A DNA stretch of 64,000 bases from Acidobacteriota bacterium (GTDB taxonomy: Bacteria; Acidobacteriota; Thermoanaerobaculia; Thermoanaerobaculales; Thermoanaerobaculaceae). The number at the start of each line of letters is the position of its first letter. Positions within the stretch are counted from its first letter, which is position 1. Shown one piece after another: positions 24,084 through 35,540 of the stretch. Location: positions 61,594-125,593 of the forward strand of contig JACQZW010000055.1 in the NCBI GenBank assembly GCA_016213675.1, in the 5' to 3' direction. The notes beneath the pieces were generated by a model that did no database searches, had not been told where the DNA came from, and was given only the letters and a program-made list of their open reading frames with translations. A program made the position numbers and the translations under genes.

Positions 24084-26228
24084 GTGCGAGGCTCGAGCGC
24101 TGCCCAGCCGATCTCGCCCGTGTCGACGTGGCGCGCGCCGTTCCTGGCTTTCCTCGCGATCGCCGTGCTCTACGCCGCGACGCCGATGGCCCAGGCGCTC
24201 GACACCTGGACTGCCCTCGCCTGCGGCCGTCACATCGCCGCCCACGGCGTGGACGACGCCGACCCGTTCTCCTTCGCCTCGCGCCCTTCAGGGGGCTCGT
24301 TCTGGCAACCGACCGGCTGGATCAACCAGAACTGGCTCACCCACCTGCTCCTCTACCTCTTCGTCAAGGCGTTCGGCACCGGCGCACTGGCCGTCCTGCG
24401 GGTCGTTGTCTACGGAGGAGTCGCCGGCGCGCTGTTCGCGGCGCAGCGCCTCGCCGGTGTCCGGGAGTCCACGGCCGCCACGGTGGCCGCCCTGGCCCTG
24501 CTCCTCGCGCGCCCGACCTTCGAAATCCGCCCGCAGGACTTCACCAACCTGCTGGTGGCGGTGGAGCTGGTCGTGCTGGCGAGCTGGACGCACCGCTCGT
24601 CCCGGACGCTGTGGCTGGCCGTCCCGCTCTTCGCCGTGTGGGGCAATTTGCACGGCGGGTTCGTGTTCGGGTTCCTCCTGCTGCTCGTGGTTGCCGCCGG
24701 GCGGCTGGCCGATGAACGCCTGACTCGGCGCCCCGCTACGGGCGGCGCCGTCAGACCCGCTCAGGTCGCCCTCGTGACGGGCGCGGCTCTCGCCGCCTGC
24801 GTCCTGGCCAGCCCGTACCGGCTGGCCAACCTCACCCATCCGCTGGTGATCTCGGTGTCGCGGGACGCCGCCTCGTGGCGGATGATCGAGGAGTGGCGGC
24901 CGTTCTTCGAAGGGGGCCTCGACCTCCGCAACCAATGGTACTTCGTGACGTGGATCGCCGTCCTCGTCGTCGGCGTAGTCGTCGCGCGGAGATCCGGTCG
25001 GATCACCGCGGCTGGATCGCGTCGTGACGCCAGGGCTCGCGAGGCTCCGAGGAGGCTTCCGGATCTCGCCGGTCTGGCCGTCGCCGCCGTCACCGTTGCC
25101 ATGACGCTGCAGTCGCGGCGGTTCATCCCGGTCGCGGTCATCGCCACCGCGCCGGCACTGGGGACGTGGCTCGAGTCGGCGATCGCGGGCTGGGAGGCGC
25201 GGCGGTCCGAGCCGCCGGGTCCGACCGCGCGGCGCCGCGTCGCGCTCGCCGCCGTCGGGGTGGGGGCGGCGCTCGCGCTCATCTGGGCGTGGAGGTTCGC
25301 CACCGTCTACCTCGCATCGTGGCCGCACGCCGCCGGCGCCACGCCGGTCTTCGAGCGCATGAGCTGGGCGCACCGCCGGCCGGTCGAGGCGTGTCGCTTC
25401 ATCGACGCCAACAGGCTCGAGGGTCGGTTGCTCAACGCCTGGGTCGATGGCGGCTACCTCGAGTGGTGTCAGGCGCCCTCGGCGAGCGGTCCGCCGCCGC
25501 TCAGGACGGCGATCGACGGCCGGGCCCAGGGGGCGTTCTCGAGCGCGACGCATCGTCGCTACCTGGAGATCTGGGGTGGCGGCCCTGCCGACCTCGCCTC
25601 CGACGCCGCCCGCGCCGCCTGGGTGGACGCCACCCTCAAGCTCGACGGCGTGCACCTCGTGCTGATCCCCGACGACGAGGCCAGGAGCGGCGTCGCGCGG
25701 GCCCTCCTCGCCCGGGGGAACTGGCAGGTCGTCTTCCTCGCCCCGACTCACGTGCTCTATGCCGATACCGACGACCCGCGCGGCCGCCGGCTCGCCGCCG
25801 GCGTGCTCGACGGCTCGACCGCCTTCCCCGACGAGGCGGCGCGGCGGCTCACCCGCGCCTTCCGGCTCTTCGCCCTCGGCGATGTGGCGAGCGCCGATGA
25901 GGGGCTCCGCGAGGCCGAGGCCGCCTTCGCCGCGATGCCGTCGGCGATGGCGGTGCAGACGGCACGGCGCGCCCTCGCCTTCCCGCCGCTCGTCACCCCG
26001 TACCGCGACTTCGCGCGGCGCGTCCTCGAGGGTCACCTGGCGCGAGGCGACCGCGACGAGCGCGAGAGCGGCAGTCTGCTCCGCAACGGCGCAGCGATCG
26101 TCGCCGCGGAGGCGCTCGTGGAGCTCGCCGAGCGGTCCGGCGAGGCCGCCGAGGCCGGCCGCCTGCGTACCGTCGTCGTCGACCTGCGTGCGGCCCGCGA
26201 ACGGGTTTGGCGCCGCGCCCTCTGGTAG
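24084..26228 (+). CDS. multipass membrane protein, GT39/mannosyltransferase-like
   Basis: 714 residues from GTG 24084, with AGGAGG about 8 nt upstream. The first 60% has about ten hydrophobic helices. The first periplasmic loop has the pattern seen in polyprenol-phosphate sugar transferase-like proteins (DTWTALACGRHIAAHGV, DPFSF, WINQNWLTHLLLYLF). The C-terminal 270 residues are soluble, with a YLEW...AIDGRAQG region and a helical tail. Several acidobacterial proteins of this shape are annotated only as hypothetical or glycosyltransferase-like. It starts 15 nt after the DUF4388 gene and may belong to its operon. No substrate can be proposed. Confidence 0.65.
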   Translation: MRGSSAAQPISPVSTWRAPFLAFLAIAVLYAATPMAQALDTWTALACGRHIAAHGVDDADPFSFASRPSGGSFWQPTGWINQNWLTHLLLYLFVKAFGTGALAVLRVVVYGGVAGALFAAQRLAGVRESTAATVAALALLLARPTFEIRPQDFTNLLVAVELVVLASWTHRSSRTLWLAVPLFAVWGNLHGGFVFGFLLLLVVAAGRLADERLTRRPATGGAVRPAQVALVTGAALAACVLASPYRLANLTHPLVISVSRDAASWRMIEEWRPFFEGGLDLRNQWYFVTWIAVLVVGVVVARRSGRITAAGSRRDARAREAPRRLPDLAGLAVAAVTVAMTLQSRRFIPVAVIATAPALGTWLESAIAGWEARRSEPPGPTARRRVALAAVGVGAALALIWAWRFATVYLASWPHAAGATPVFERMSWAHRRPVEACRFIDANRLEGRLLNAWVDGGYLEWCQAPSASGPPPLRTAIDGRAQGAFSSATHRRYLEIWGGGPADLASDAARAAWVDATLKLDGVHLVLIPDDEARSGVARALLARGNWQVVFLAPTHVLYADTDDPRGRRLAAGVLDGSTAFPDEAARRLTRAFRLFALGDVASADEGLREAEAAFAAMPSAMAVQTARRALAFPPLVTPYRDFARRVLEGHLARGDRDERESGSLLRNGAAIVAAEALVELAERSGEAAEAGRLRTVVVDLRAARERVWRRALW

Positions 26229-26303
26229 CTGGCCGCGTCGCCGGACTGTGCCGCGTCGAGGCGGACCCTGCGCGCTCCAGCCACTCCCTTGCCGACAAGA
26301 GAG

Positions 26304-26337
26304 GCGCCCGGGGAAGGCGCGGTCCTTCCCCGGGCGC
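26304..26337. terminator. strong bidirectional terminator hairpin
   Basis: GCGCCCGGGGAAGG (26304-26317), a 6-nt loop, then CCTTCCCCGGGCGC (26324-26337) give a perfect 14-bp stem. It lies between the convergent ends of the membrane protein (26228) and the secreted PPC protein (26357), so it can serve both transcripts. Confidence 0.8.
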
Positions 26338-26356
26338 GATTTGAGTCAGGGAGTTG

Positions 26357-28387
26357 CTACTCGACGCTGAAGCCGGCCAGCTCGACCGGCACCGGGCCGC
26401 ACGACGACACCGTGACGTCGTCGATGGCCGTCCCGGCGTAGTTGACGGACGTGTCGGTGTCGAGGTGGAACCGGAGCTCGACGGTCTGTCCGGCGTACTC
26501 GCTGATGTCCGCCGACAGCACCGCCCAGCCGGCCGACTCTTGCAGCGTCACCGTCGGGTTGCCGACCGTGTTGGTCATCGAGGCGTCCCGCCACTCGTAG
26601 AGCTTCCGCCCCACGGCCGGGCTGCCGGCGGGTCGGACCTCGACCCAGAAGTGGTCGAACGAGGCGCTCTCCATTTGGAACTTCTGCGCCCACGACACCC
26701 GGATCGGCACGGTCCCGGGGCCGGAGAGCACGATCGGCGGCGAGACGAGGTCCTGCGTCGAGCTCGCGTTGTAGGTGTTGTCGAGGTCGGTCTTCCAGCA
26801 GTTCGTTCCCGAGTGACATGTGGTGATCGGCGCGAAGGTCGGGAGCCCACGCTCCCACTCGTCCGCGGTGCCGGCGTGGGTGAAGCCGCCGTCGCCAGCC
26901 TCGAAGTCGTTCGTGAACAGCGTGGTCGGCGTGCCACCGGTGCACGCCGCCGGCGCCGCCTCGGGGCAGACCACCAGCCCCCAGGAGTTGAGCGTTCCCC
27001 CGTTCGCCGCCGTGTCGTCGTAGACGGTGAGCGTCCAGACCCCCGCGGCGTCCATCCCGTTGAACCAGGCGAGGCGATAGGCCAGCTCGGGTTGATAGAC
27101 CGGGCCGGAGACGACCGTGTAGGCCCCGATCGGGATGCCCGCGTCGTCGTCGAGGCGCAGGTTCATCGCGGTCTGAGTGTTCGCCCCGATGTCGGAGAGC
27201 AGGCCGACGATGCTGCCGTCGGGCGAGGTCAGGGTGATGTCGAGATCGGGCATGTTCGCGTGGGTGAGGTCGAGGAGCACCGCCAGCGAGCCGATCCGCG
27301 TCCCCGGCGGCAGCGTCAACGTCGAGGTGACCGACCCGGGGCCGTCGGGAATCGTCTTCGGCACGTCGGTGCTGGTGGTCGTCGTGCACGTCGCCCCGGC
27401 GGGTCGCACCCCGACCGAGAGGTGATAGGTGCCGAACGTCGTGCCGGCGCCCACACCGACGAACGCGTAGTAGGTCCCGGCGTCCTTGACGGTCATGAAG
27501 AACGCCTCGGAGTTGGGGCTGGTCACGCTCGCGTCGTTGGCGACCAGGATGAAGCCGTTGAACACCCCGAGCCCGACCTGGCCGTTCCACGTCGTCGTGT
27601 CCCGCTCCGGGTCGAGGTCGAGGGAGAGGAACACGGTGTCGCCGGCGTTGAGGGTGATCGAGTAGAAATCGACATCCGTCGCGGAGCTGGTCGAGCCGGA
27701 GATCCACCCGGCCGCCGGCAGGGCCTGCGCGGTCGCGACGTCGTCGTTGGGCTCGACTTCTGCCGTCGGCGAGCCCGACTGCACCTTGAGATGCAGGTGG
27801 TACGGGCGGAGCTGGCTGGTCGCCGAGAAGTGCCTCACGCGGAGGAAGTACGTCCCCGCCGACGGGATCGTGGCCCCAGCGATGGTCGACGAGCTGGCGC
27901 CGAGCGTGCCGTCGTTGTCGTCCTCCTCGATCGTCGTCGTGCCGTCGGTACCGAGCAGGGTCAGCACGCTGTCGGTCGACGCGGAGGCCGAGAACGAGGT
28001 CTGGGTGGCGGCGTAGACGCGGTCGCCGGCGGCCGCCGTGAACGAGTAGTAGTCGACGTCACCGTTGCCGTAGACGTAGCCGCGGACGACGACATCGGTG
28101 CCACCGGCCGGGGTGGCCGTCGCCGACGTGTCGTTGGGCTCGACCTCCTCGACGAAGCTCTGCCCGGTCGTCGGCGCCTCCGCGACGCCCGGCAGCGACT
28201 GCACCGGCCTGGCCGGCGAGACGGTGCCGCCGGGGGCCATGGGCGGCCTGGCGGGACCGAGGATCGTCGTCAGCTCGGACGGGCCGGTCGGTCCGTCGGC
28301 CGGCTCCTTGCCGACCTGGGGCTGGGCAACGGCGACTGTAGCGAGGAGCGACAGACACAGGACGAGCGTGAGAACGCGAGTACGCAT
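26357..28387 (-). CDS. secreted protein with PPC domains and a proprotein-convertase P domain
   Basis: 676 residues with a signal peptide (MRTRVLTLVLCLSLLATVAV, cleavage near AQP). Two PPC-type beta-sandwiches start with the hallmark EVEPNDT...A/EVEPNDDVATAQ (about residues 80-200 and 210-330). A P-domain-like segment follows (about 340-480: TLPPGTRIGSLAVLLDLTHA, MPDLDITLTSPDGS, GVWTLTVYDD). The last part (about 490-670) resembles a MAM- or immune-inhibitor-A-like adhesion module (NDFEAGDGGFTHAG, RFHLDTDTSVN). No catalytic triad or zinc motif is present, so this is likely a surface adhesin or binding protein, not a protease. GGGGGG ribosome site and a promoter lie upstream. Confidence 0.82.
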   Translation of the reverse strand: MRTRVLTLVLCLSLLATVAVAQPQVGKEPADGPTGPSELTTILGPARPPMAPGGTVSPARPVQSLPGVAEAPTTGQSFVEEVEPNDTSATATPAGGTDVVVRGYVYGNGDVDYYSFTAAAGDRVYAATQTSFSASASTDSVLTLLGTDGTTTIEEDDNDGTLGASSSTIAGATIPSAGTYFLRVRHFSATSQLRPYHLHLKVQSGSPTAEVEPNDDVATAQALPAAGWISGSTSSATDVDFYSITLNAGDTVFLSLDLDPERDTTTWNGQVGLGVFNGFILVANDASVTSPNSEAFFMTVKDAGTYYAFVGVGAGTTFGTYHLSVGVRPAGATCTTTTSTDVPKTIPDGPGSVTSTLTLPPGTRIGSLAVLLDLTHANMPDLDITLTSPDGSIVGLLSDIGANTQTAMNLRLDDDAGIPIGAYTVVSGPVYQPELAYRLAWFNGMDAAGVWTLTVYDDTAANGGTLNSWGLVVCPEAAPAACTGGTPTTLFTNDFEAGDGGFTHAGTADEWERGLPTFAPITTCHSGTNCWKTDLDNTYNASSTQDLVSPPIVLSGPGTVPIRVSWAQKFQMESASFDHFWVEVRPAGSPAVGRKLYEWRDASMTNTVGNPTVTLQESAGWAVLSADISEYAGQTVELRFHLDTDTSVNYAGTAIDDVTVSSCGPVPVELAGFSVE

Positions 28388-28446
28388 GGATCCCCCCTTT
28401 TGCACGACGAAGCCTACGTTCCGACACTTCCCCGTGGTCTGACCCG

Positions 28447-28474
28447 ATCCTACCACCGGTTTCGCCCGGGTCAA
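28447..28474 (-). promoter_or_regulatory. promoter of the PPC-domain secreted protein
   Basis: TTGACC (28474-28469 on the minus strand), 16-bp spacer, TAGGAT (28452-28447). Both boxes match four or five consensus bases; the predicted leader to ATG 28387 is about 52 nt. It occupies the 155-nt gap behind atpC, where no terminator for the ATP synthase operon is obvious. Confidence 0.5.
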
Positions 28475-28542
28475 CACCCCACTCACCCTCAGGTGATCGG
28501 GGCCACACTCCCGCAGCGGTCCCGAAAGGGGACGTTGGCCGC

Positions 28543-28946
28543 CTATCGGCGGGTGGCGACGGCGATGCGGGTGACGGCGGACTCGAGCTGCGCGCGCTGC
28601 TGCTCGAACTCCTCGCCTGAGGCCGCACGCAACGCATCCTCGGCCGACAGCTTGTCGGCGCGAGCGGCCTCGACGTCGATCTCGGCGGGGAGCTCGGCGA
28701 CGTCGGCGAGCACGGTCACGTCGTCGGCGGCGACCTCGGCGAACCCCCACTGCAGCGCGAGGTAGTGCTCACGCGAGCCCTGCCGGTAGCCAAGCTCGCC
28801 GATCCGCAAGGCGCAGAGGAGTGGCGCGTGGCCGGGCAGGATGCCGAGGGCGCCGAGCGCCCCCGGCAGCGTCACCTCGTCGACGTCCGCCTCGACCACG
28901 ACCCGGGTCGGCGTCACGACCTTGAGGTGAAGCTTGGCGACGGTCA

Positions 28947-28947
<1 letters not shown>
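28543..28947 (-). CDS. atpC: F-type ATP synthase epsilon subunit
   Basis: 134 residues, the usual length. The N-terminal beta-sandwich shows LHLKVVTPTRVVVEADVDEV, LPGALGALGILPGHAPLL and the LALQWGFAEVAADDVTVLAD strand typical of epsilon, followed by the two-helix C-terminus (ELPAEIDVEAARADKLSAED). It forms part of the F1 rotor stalk and can inhibit ATP hydrolysis. It is the last gene of the operon; its ATG shares one base with the atpD stop (28947). Confidence 0.95.
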
Positions 28948-30404
<1,457 letters not shown>

Positions 30405-31260
30405 CTACCTCTCGCCCAGCGCCTGGGCGCCGGACACGATCTCGATGAGCTCCTTGGTGATCGACGCCTGCCGCACCCGGTTGTAGGTGAGGGTGAGGCT
30501 GTCGATCATCTCAGCCGCGTTCTTCGATGCCGCGCCCATCGCCGTCATGCGGGCGGCGTGCTCTGCCGCCTGCGACGAGAGCAGCGCCCGCAGCACGGCG
30601 AACTCGACGTGGCGGGGAAGGAGGTGATCGAGCAGCGCCCGCGGCGCCGGCTCGAAGATGTAGCTGGTCAGTTGCGCGCCGCCCTCGAGCTCGCCGCGCT
30701 CGATCGGCAGCAGCCGGGCGAGGACCACCTTCTGCTGGATGATCGAGCGGAAGCGGTTGGAGAGCAGGTAGATCGCATCGGTCTCGCCGTCCGAGAAGCG
30801 TTTCGCCAGGCTCTTCGCCAGGGCGAACGCGACCGCCGGGGTGATCCGGCTCATCAGGTCGCCGAACGCCGCGACCGGCTTGATGCCACGGTGCTTGAAG
30901 AAGTCGATCCCCTTGCGCCCGACCGCCACCACGTCGACCTGCTCCCAGCGCCCGCTGAGGACGAGGGCGTGGGCTTCGCGCAGGACGTTGGAATTGAACG
31001 CACCGCACAGGCCCTTGTCCGAGGTCATGGCCACGAGGGTGACGCGCCGTTCCTCGCGCTCCTGGAGGAGCGGGTGGCGGTGCGTCCCGACGCGGCCCGC
31101 AAGGGAGCGCAGCACGCTGCCGAGCGAGTTGGCATAGGGACGGGCCTCGACGATGAGGTTCTGCGCCCGGCGCAGGCGGGCCGCGGCGACCATCTTCATC
31201 GCCTTGGTGATCTGCTGGGTGGACTTGACCGAGCGGATTCGCCGCCGCAACGCCTGCGTG

Positions 31261-31268
<8 letters not shown>
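30405..31268 (-). CDS. atpG: F-type ATP synthase gamma subunit
   Basis: 287 residues. The N-terminal helix [20 protein letters not shown] and the C-terminal [20 protein letters not shown] helix form the coiled-coil central shaft; [13 protein letters not shown] is the conserved Rossmann-like core motif. Translation begins at a TTG codon (31268-31266), because no ATG or GTG lies at the conserved N-terminus and the start overlaps the last 8 nt of atpA. The rare start may lower its yield to the single copy needed per complex. This is the only TTG start I needed in the operon. Confidence 0.95.
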
Positions 31269-32793
<1,525 letters not shown>

Positions 32794-32955
32794 GCGTAGC
32801 TCCCTCTCCGCGGGGGGTCCGGGCGCCCCCCACCCAACCTCCGCGCCCTCTACCCCCCGAGCCCCCCGCGCTCCGGCGAAGTGAATTCGCCTTCGCTGGC
32901 TCTCGCCACCACCCACCCCAACCCACCTACTGCCCGGCTGCGGTCCATGCGCGGT

Positions 32956-33501
32956 CTAGCGCTTTCCAGCCGCGTGGGCAAAACGCTGCACCTGTGACCG
33001 CAGCGACCCGTCGTAGACCCGGCTGCCGAGACGCACCACGAACCCGGCGAGCAAATCCGGCTTGACTTTGCTGTCCAGCTCCACCCGCGTCCCCATCGAT
33101 TCCTGCAACGCCGTGGCCAGGGCGGCGAGCCGTGTCGCGTCGAGCGGCGACGGCACCTCGACATGACCGCGAACCATGCCCTCGCGCCGGTCGACCAGAT
33201 CGCGGAACAAGGCCACCACATCGCCGAGGAAGCGCAGCCGGTAGTGCTGTGCCAGGGCCGCGAGGAGCCGCTCCGTCTCGCGCCCGACACCCATCGCCTT
33301 GCCGATCGCGGTGAGCAGCTCGCGCTTCTTCACCGGCGTCGCGGTCGGACTCTCGAACGCGCGCAGCAGCTTGGGCTCGCGGCGGAACACCTCCGCCACC
33401 AGTTCGAGCTGCGCCTCGACGGCGCGGAGGCTTGCCACCGGCTGCTTCCCGATGACGCCGAACAGCGCCGCCGCGTACGGGCGGGCGATCCTGCGGCTCA
33501 C
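32956..33501 (-). CDS. atpH: F-type ATP synthase delta subunit
   Basis: 181 residues, usual length. It starts RRIARPYAAALFGVIGK, the typical delta N-terminal helix, and has the conserved C-terminal pattern VELDSKVKPDLLAGFVVRLG...VYDGSLRSQVQRF. The subunit links the peripheral b stalk to the top of F1. GTG 33501 overlaps the stop of atpF (GTGA, 33498-33501), indicating coupled translation. Confidence 0.93.
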   Translation of the reverse strand: MSRRIARPYAAALFGVIGKQPVASLRAVEAQLELVAEVFRREPKLLRAFESPTATPVKKRELLTAIGKAMGVGRETERLLAALAQHYRLRFLGDVVALFRDLVDRREGMVRGHVEVPSPLDATRLAALATALQESMGTRVELDSKVKPDLLAGFVVRLGSRVYDGSLRSQVQRFAHAAGKR

Positions 33502-34073
33502 TGCACACCTCCCGCGGCACGCGCCTTGAGGCGCTCGAGCGTCGAGGTGAAGATCCGCTCCCGGTCGGCCTCGGTAAGCTCCTTCTCGAGCAGCTCGAGG
33601 GCGAGCTCGGCGGCGACGCCCGCGGCCTCGCGGGAGAGCAACGCGCGCGCCTCCTCGACCCGTCGCGCGGCCTCCTGGTCGACCTGCGCCAAGAACCGGG
33701 CTGCCTCGGCCTCACCCTGCGTCTCGAGCGCCTCGCGCTCCTTCTCCCCCTCGCGGCGAAGCCGCTCCTGCATCGCCGTGATCTCGCCTTCGAGCGAGGC
33801 GACCTTCTGCTCCATCTCGGCGTTGAGCCGCTCGGCCTCCTGCCGCTGCTTCGTCGCCTCCTCGAGCTGCCGGCCGATCCCCTCGCGCCGGGTCCGGAAG
33901 AAGGCCGCCATCGGCTTGGCCAGCAGGTAGGCGAGAAGCCCGAAGAAACCGACGAAGTTCAGCGTCTTCCAGAGCACCACCGGCAGCCCCAGGAAGGTCT
34001 CGGCGCTCCCCTCCGAGGCCCACGCCGGCAAGGCCGCGCCCCACACCACCACCGCGATGACGAGCTTTCTCAC
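33498..34073 (-). CDS. atpF: F-type ATP synthase b subunit with signal-peptide-like N-terminus
   Basis: 191 residues. An N-terminal hydrophobic leader ending ALPAWASEGSAE precedes the real membrane helix (VVLWKTLNFVGFFGLLAYLL, about residues 31-50). The rest is a long charged helix (RREGIGRQLEEATKQRQEAE and onward) that dimerises as the peripheral stalk. Such a leader is known in delta-proteobacterial and acidobacterial b subunits. GTG 34073 overlaps the preceding b' gene by 4 nt. It is paired with a shorter b-type subunit, so the stalk is a b/b' heterodimer. Confidence 0.92.
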   Translation of the reverse strand: MRKLVIAVVVWGAALPAWASEGSAETFLGLPVVLWKTLNFVGFFGLLAYLLAKPMAAFFRTRREGIGRQLEEATKQRQEAERLNAEMEQKVASLEGEITAMQERLRREGEKEREALETQGEAEAARFLAQVDQEAARRVEEARALLSREAAGVAAELALELLEKELTEADRERIFTSTLERLKARAAGGVQ

Positions 34074-34504
34074 CGTGCGAGCCTCCGTCCGACCAGCCTC
34101 TCGGCAAGCTCGCGGGCCAGCGCCTGGGCGGACGCCCGCAGCTCCGAACGCGCCCCGGCCGCCGCCTCGCCGATCTCGGCGGAGAGACGGGACAGCCGCT
34201 GCTGCGCCTGTTCACGGGCGGCGTCGAGTCGCGCGCGCCGCGCCGACTCGCCGGCCGCACGCAGGGCCGCCCGCTCCTTGCTCGCCTGGCTCGCGCCGGC
34301 GGCGAGCTCGCGCTCGCAGCGCGCGACGGCCGAGGCGAATCGCTCCTGCACCCCGTCGAGGGTGTCCTTCGATGTCCTGATGCGCGTGTCGCGTTCGTCG
34401 AGGACCACGCCGAGGGGCTTGACGAGCAGTCGCCAGACCAGGAAGAACACCATCCAGAAGCACGCCATGATCAGCAGGAGTGAGAGGTTTGGTGGTGCGA
34501 TCAC
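34070..34504 (-). CDS. atpF': F-type ATP synthase b'-type subunit
   Basis: 144 residues from GTG 34504, preceded by GGGAGG at good spacing. One N-terminal membrane helix (LSLLLIMACFWMVFFLVWRL) is followed by KPLGVVLDERDTRI, the typical b/b' hinge, then a continuous charged helix to the end. First gene of the operon; its stop overlaps the b gene start. The upstream open frame continues past 34504, but that part lies over the promoter and is not coding. Confidence 0.9.
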   Translation of the reverse strand: MIAPPNLSLLLIMACFWMVFFLVWRLLVKPLGVVLDERDTRIRTSKDTLDGVQERFASAVARCERELAAGASQASKERAALRAAGESARRARLDAAREQAQQRLSRLSAEIGEAAAGARSELRASAQALARELAERLVGRRLAR

Positions 34505-34559
34505 GCGGGCCTCCCGGTCGGCATCGCTAGGGGTCTCATCCCCGGAACGACAGGTGCAG

Positions 34560-34588
34560 AAAGTAGCAAAGTCCCGGGAGTGGGTCAA
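34560..34588 (-). promoter_or_regulatory. promoter of the ATP synthase operon
   Basis: TTGACC (34588-34583 on the minus strand), 17-bp spacer, TACTTT (34565-34560). The -10 box is weak but the position is right: about 48 nt of leader before the GTG at 34504, and directly downstream of the terminator of the preceding gene. Confidence 0.5.
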
Positions 34589-34620
34589 CCGCGACGATGC
34601 AGCCCGTTCCGCGTAACGAG

Positions 34621-34645
34621 CGCGGGCCGGGATCGCCCCGGCCCG
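34621..34645 (-). terminator. hairpin terminator after the 34671-35516 gene
   Basis: GCGGGCCGGG (34621-34630), loop ATCGC, CCCGGCCCGC (34636-34645): a perfect 10-bp stem 25 nt past the stop of the upstream minus-strand gene and just before the ATP synthase promoter. The T-tract is missing, as is common at this GC content. Confidence 0.65.
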
Positions 34646-34670
34646 CGAAGGATCGTGACACCTGGCGCGG

Positions 34671-35516
34671 CTACCGCTTGATCTTCTCCTCGAACACCAT
34701 CTTCGGGTAGCGAGCGGCGATCGCCTCGCGCAGCGCGAGCACGTTCTCGTTGGAGCCCTGCGACTCGCCGCTGTCGAGGAACGAGTAGTCGGCACCCTTG
34801 AACATCGAGAAGCCGAGCTCGTAGCAGAAGTTGCCGGCCGGCAGCGGACGGCACTTGAGCCACGCCCGCTCGAGCGCCGTGGCCTTGACCGTGACGCTCT
34901 GCGCCGAGTCCATGGCATCGGTCCAAACGATCTCGTCACCACTGAAGGCGAGCGTGCCCTGCCGGTTCTTCCGCATGAACGTGCTCTTCACCAGCAAGAG
35001 CCCTTCGATGGTGACGTCCTTCGGCGCACCGGGGGCAGCGCCGGCCGTCGCCTTGCCGCCCGCCACGCCCTTGGTCGCCTGGAGCGCCACCACGAGCGAC
35101 TCCGGGACACCGTACTGCTTGAGGTAGATGAGATCGTTGAGCGTGAGGTTGAAGCCGGTCGGGGAGGTGCGGATCTGCTCGGTGAGGACCGACTCGGACA
35201 CGCCCTTGCCGAACGCCTCGACGACGAGCTCCAGCCGCGGATCATCCGGCTTGAGCGGGACGGGGGTCGGCGTGGGCTGCGGCGCCCGCGCGGCGAACGC
35301 CTGCACGACCGTCTCGGACAGGCCGGCGGCGCGCAGCTTGGCGAGGCCTTCCATGGTCAACGGTCCCACCGTGTTGGCGGGATCGTTGATCTTCTCGACG
35401 ATCCTCTCGGGCGGTGCCCCGAAGGAATGCGCCGCGAGGATCTTGTCGACGGTGAGCTCCTCGGCGGAAACCGCCGTCGCCACCAGGAGCACGAGGGATG
35501 TGACGAGCTTGCGCAT
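34671..35516 (-). CDS. secreted protein of unknown function
   Basis: 281 residues with a signal peptide (MRKLVTSLVLLVATAVSAEE). The mature part has three short helical repeats of a 'the gene product cannot/loop back' kind: LTVDKILAAHSFGAPPERIV, then LELVVEAFGKGVSESVLTEQ and LTLNDLIYLKQYGVPESLVV, separated by a Thr/Pro linker. Each reads [LV]-x-x-[IV]-x-x-[AL]-x-x-x-G-[AV]-x-[ED], a motif common in acidobacterial exported proteins. The last 110 residues form a PH-like or bacterial SH3-like beta module (LAFSGDEIVWTDAMDSAQSV). ATG 35516 follows GGAGGG. Function unknown; possibly envelope stress or surface sensing. Confidence 0.7.
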   Translation of the reverse strand: MRKLVTSLVLLVATAVSAEELTVDKILAAHSFGAPPERIVEKINDPANTVGPLTMEGLAKLRAAGLSETVVQAFAARAPQPTPTPVPLKPDDPRLELVVEAFGKGVSESVLTEQIRTSPTGFNLTLNDLIYLKQYGVPESLVVALQATKGVAGGKATAGAAPGAPKDVTIEGLLLVKSTFMRKNRQGTLAFSGDEIVWTDAMDSAQSVTVKATALERAWLKCRPLPAGNFCYELGFSMFKGADYSFLDSGESQGSNENVLALREAIAARYPKMVFEEKIKR

Positions 35517-35540
35517 AATGACGCCCTCCTTGGATCGCCC

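Noticed and set aside
26357..28387. PPC protein as a subtilisin-type or metallo-protease
   Set aside because: Only accessory domains are present; no catalytic Asp-His-Ser pattern or HExxH is seen.
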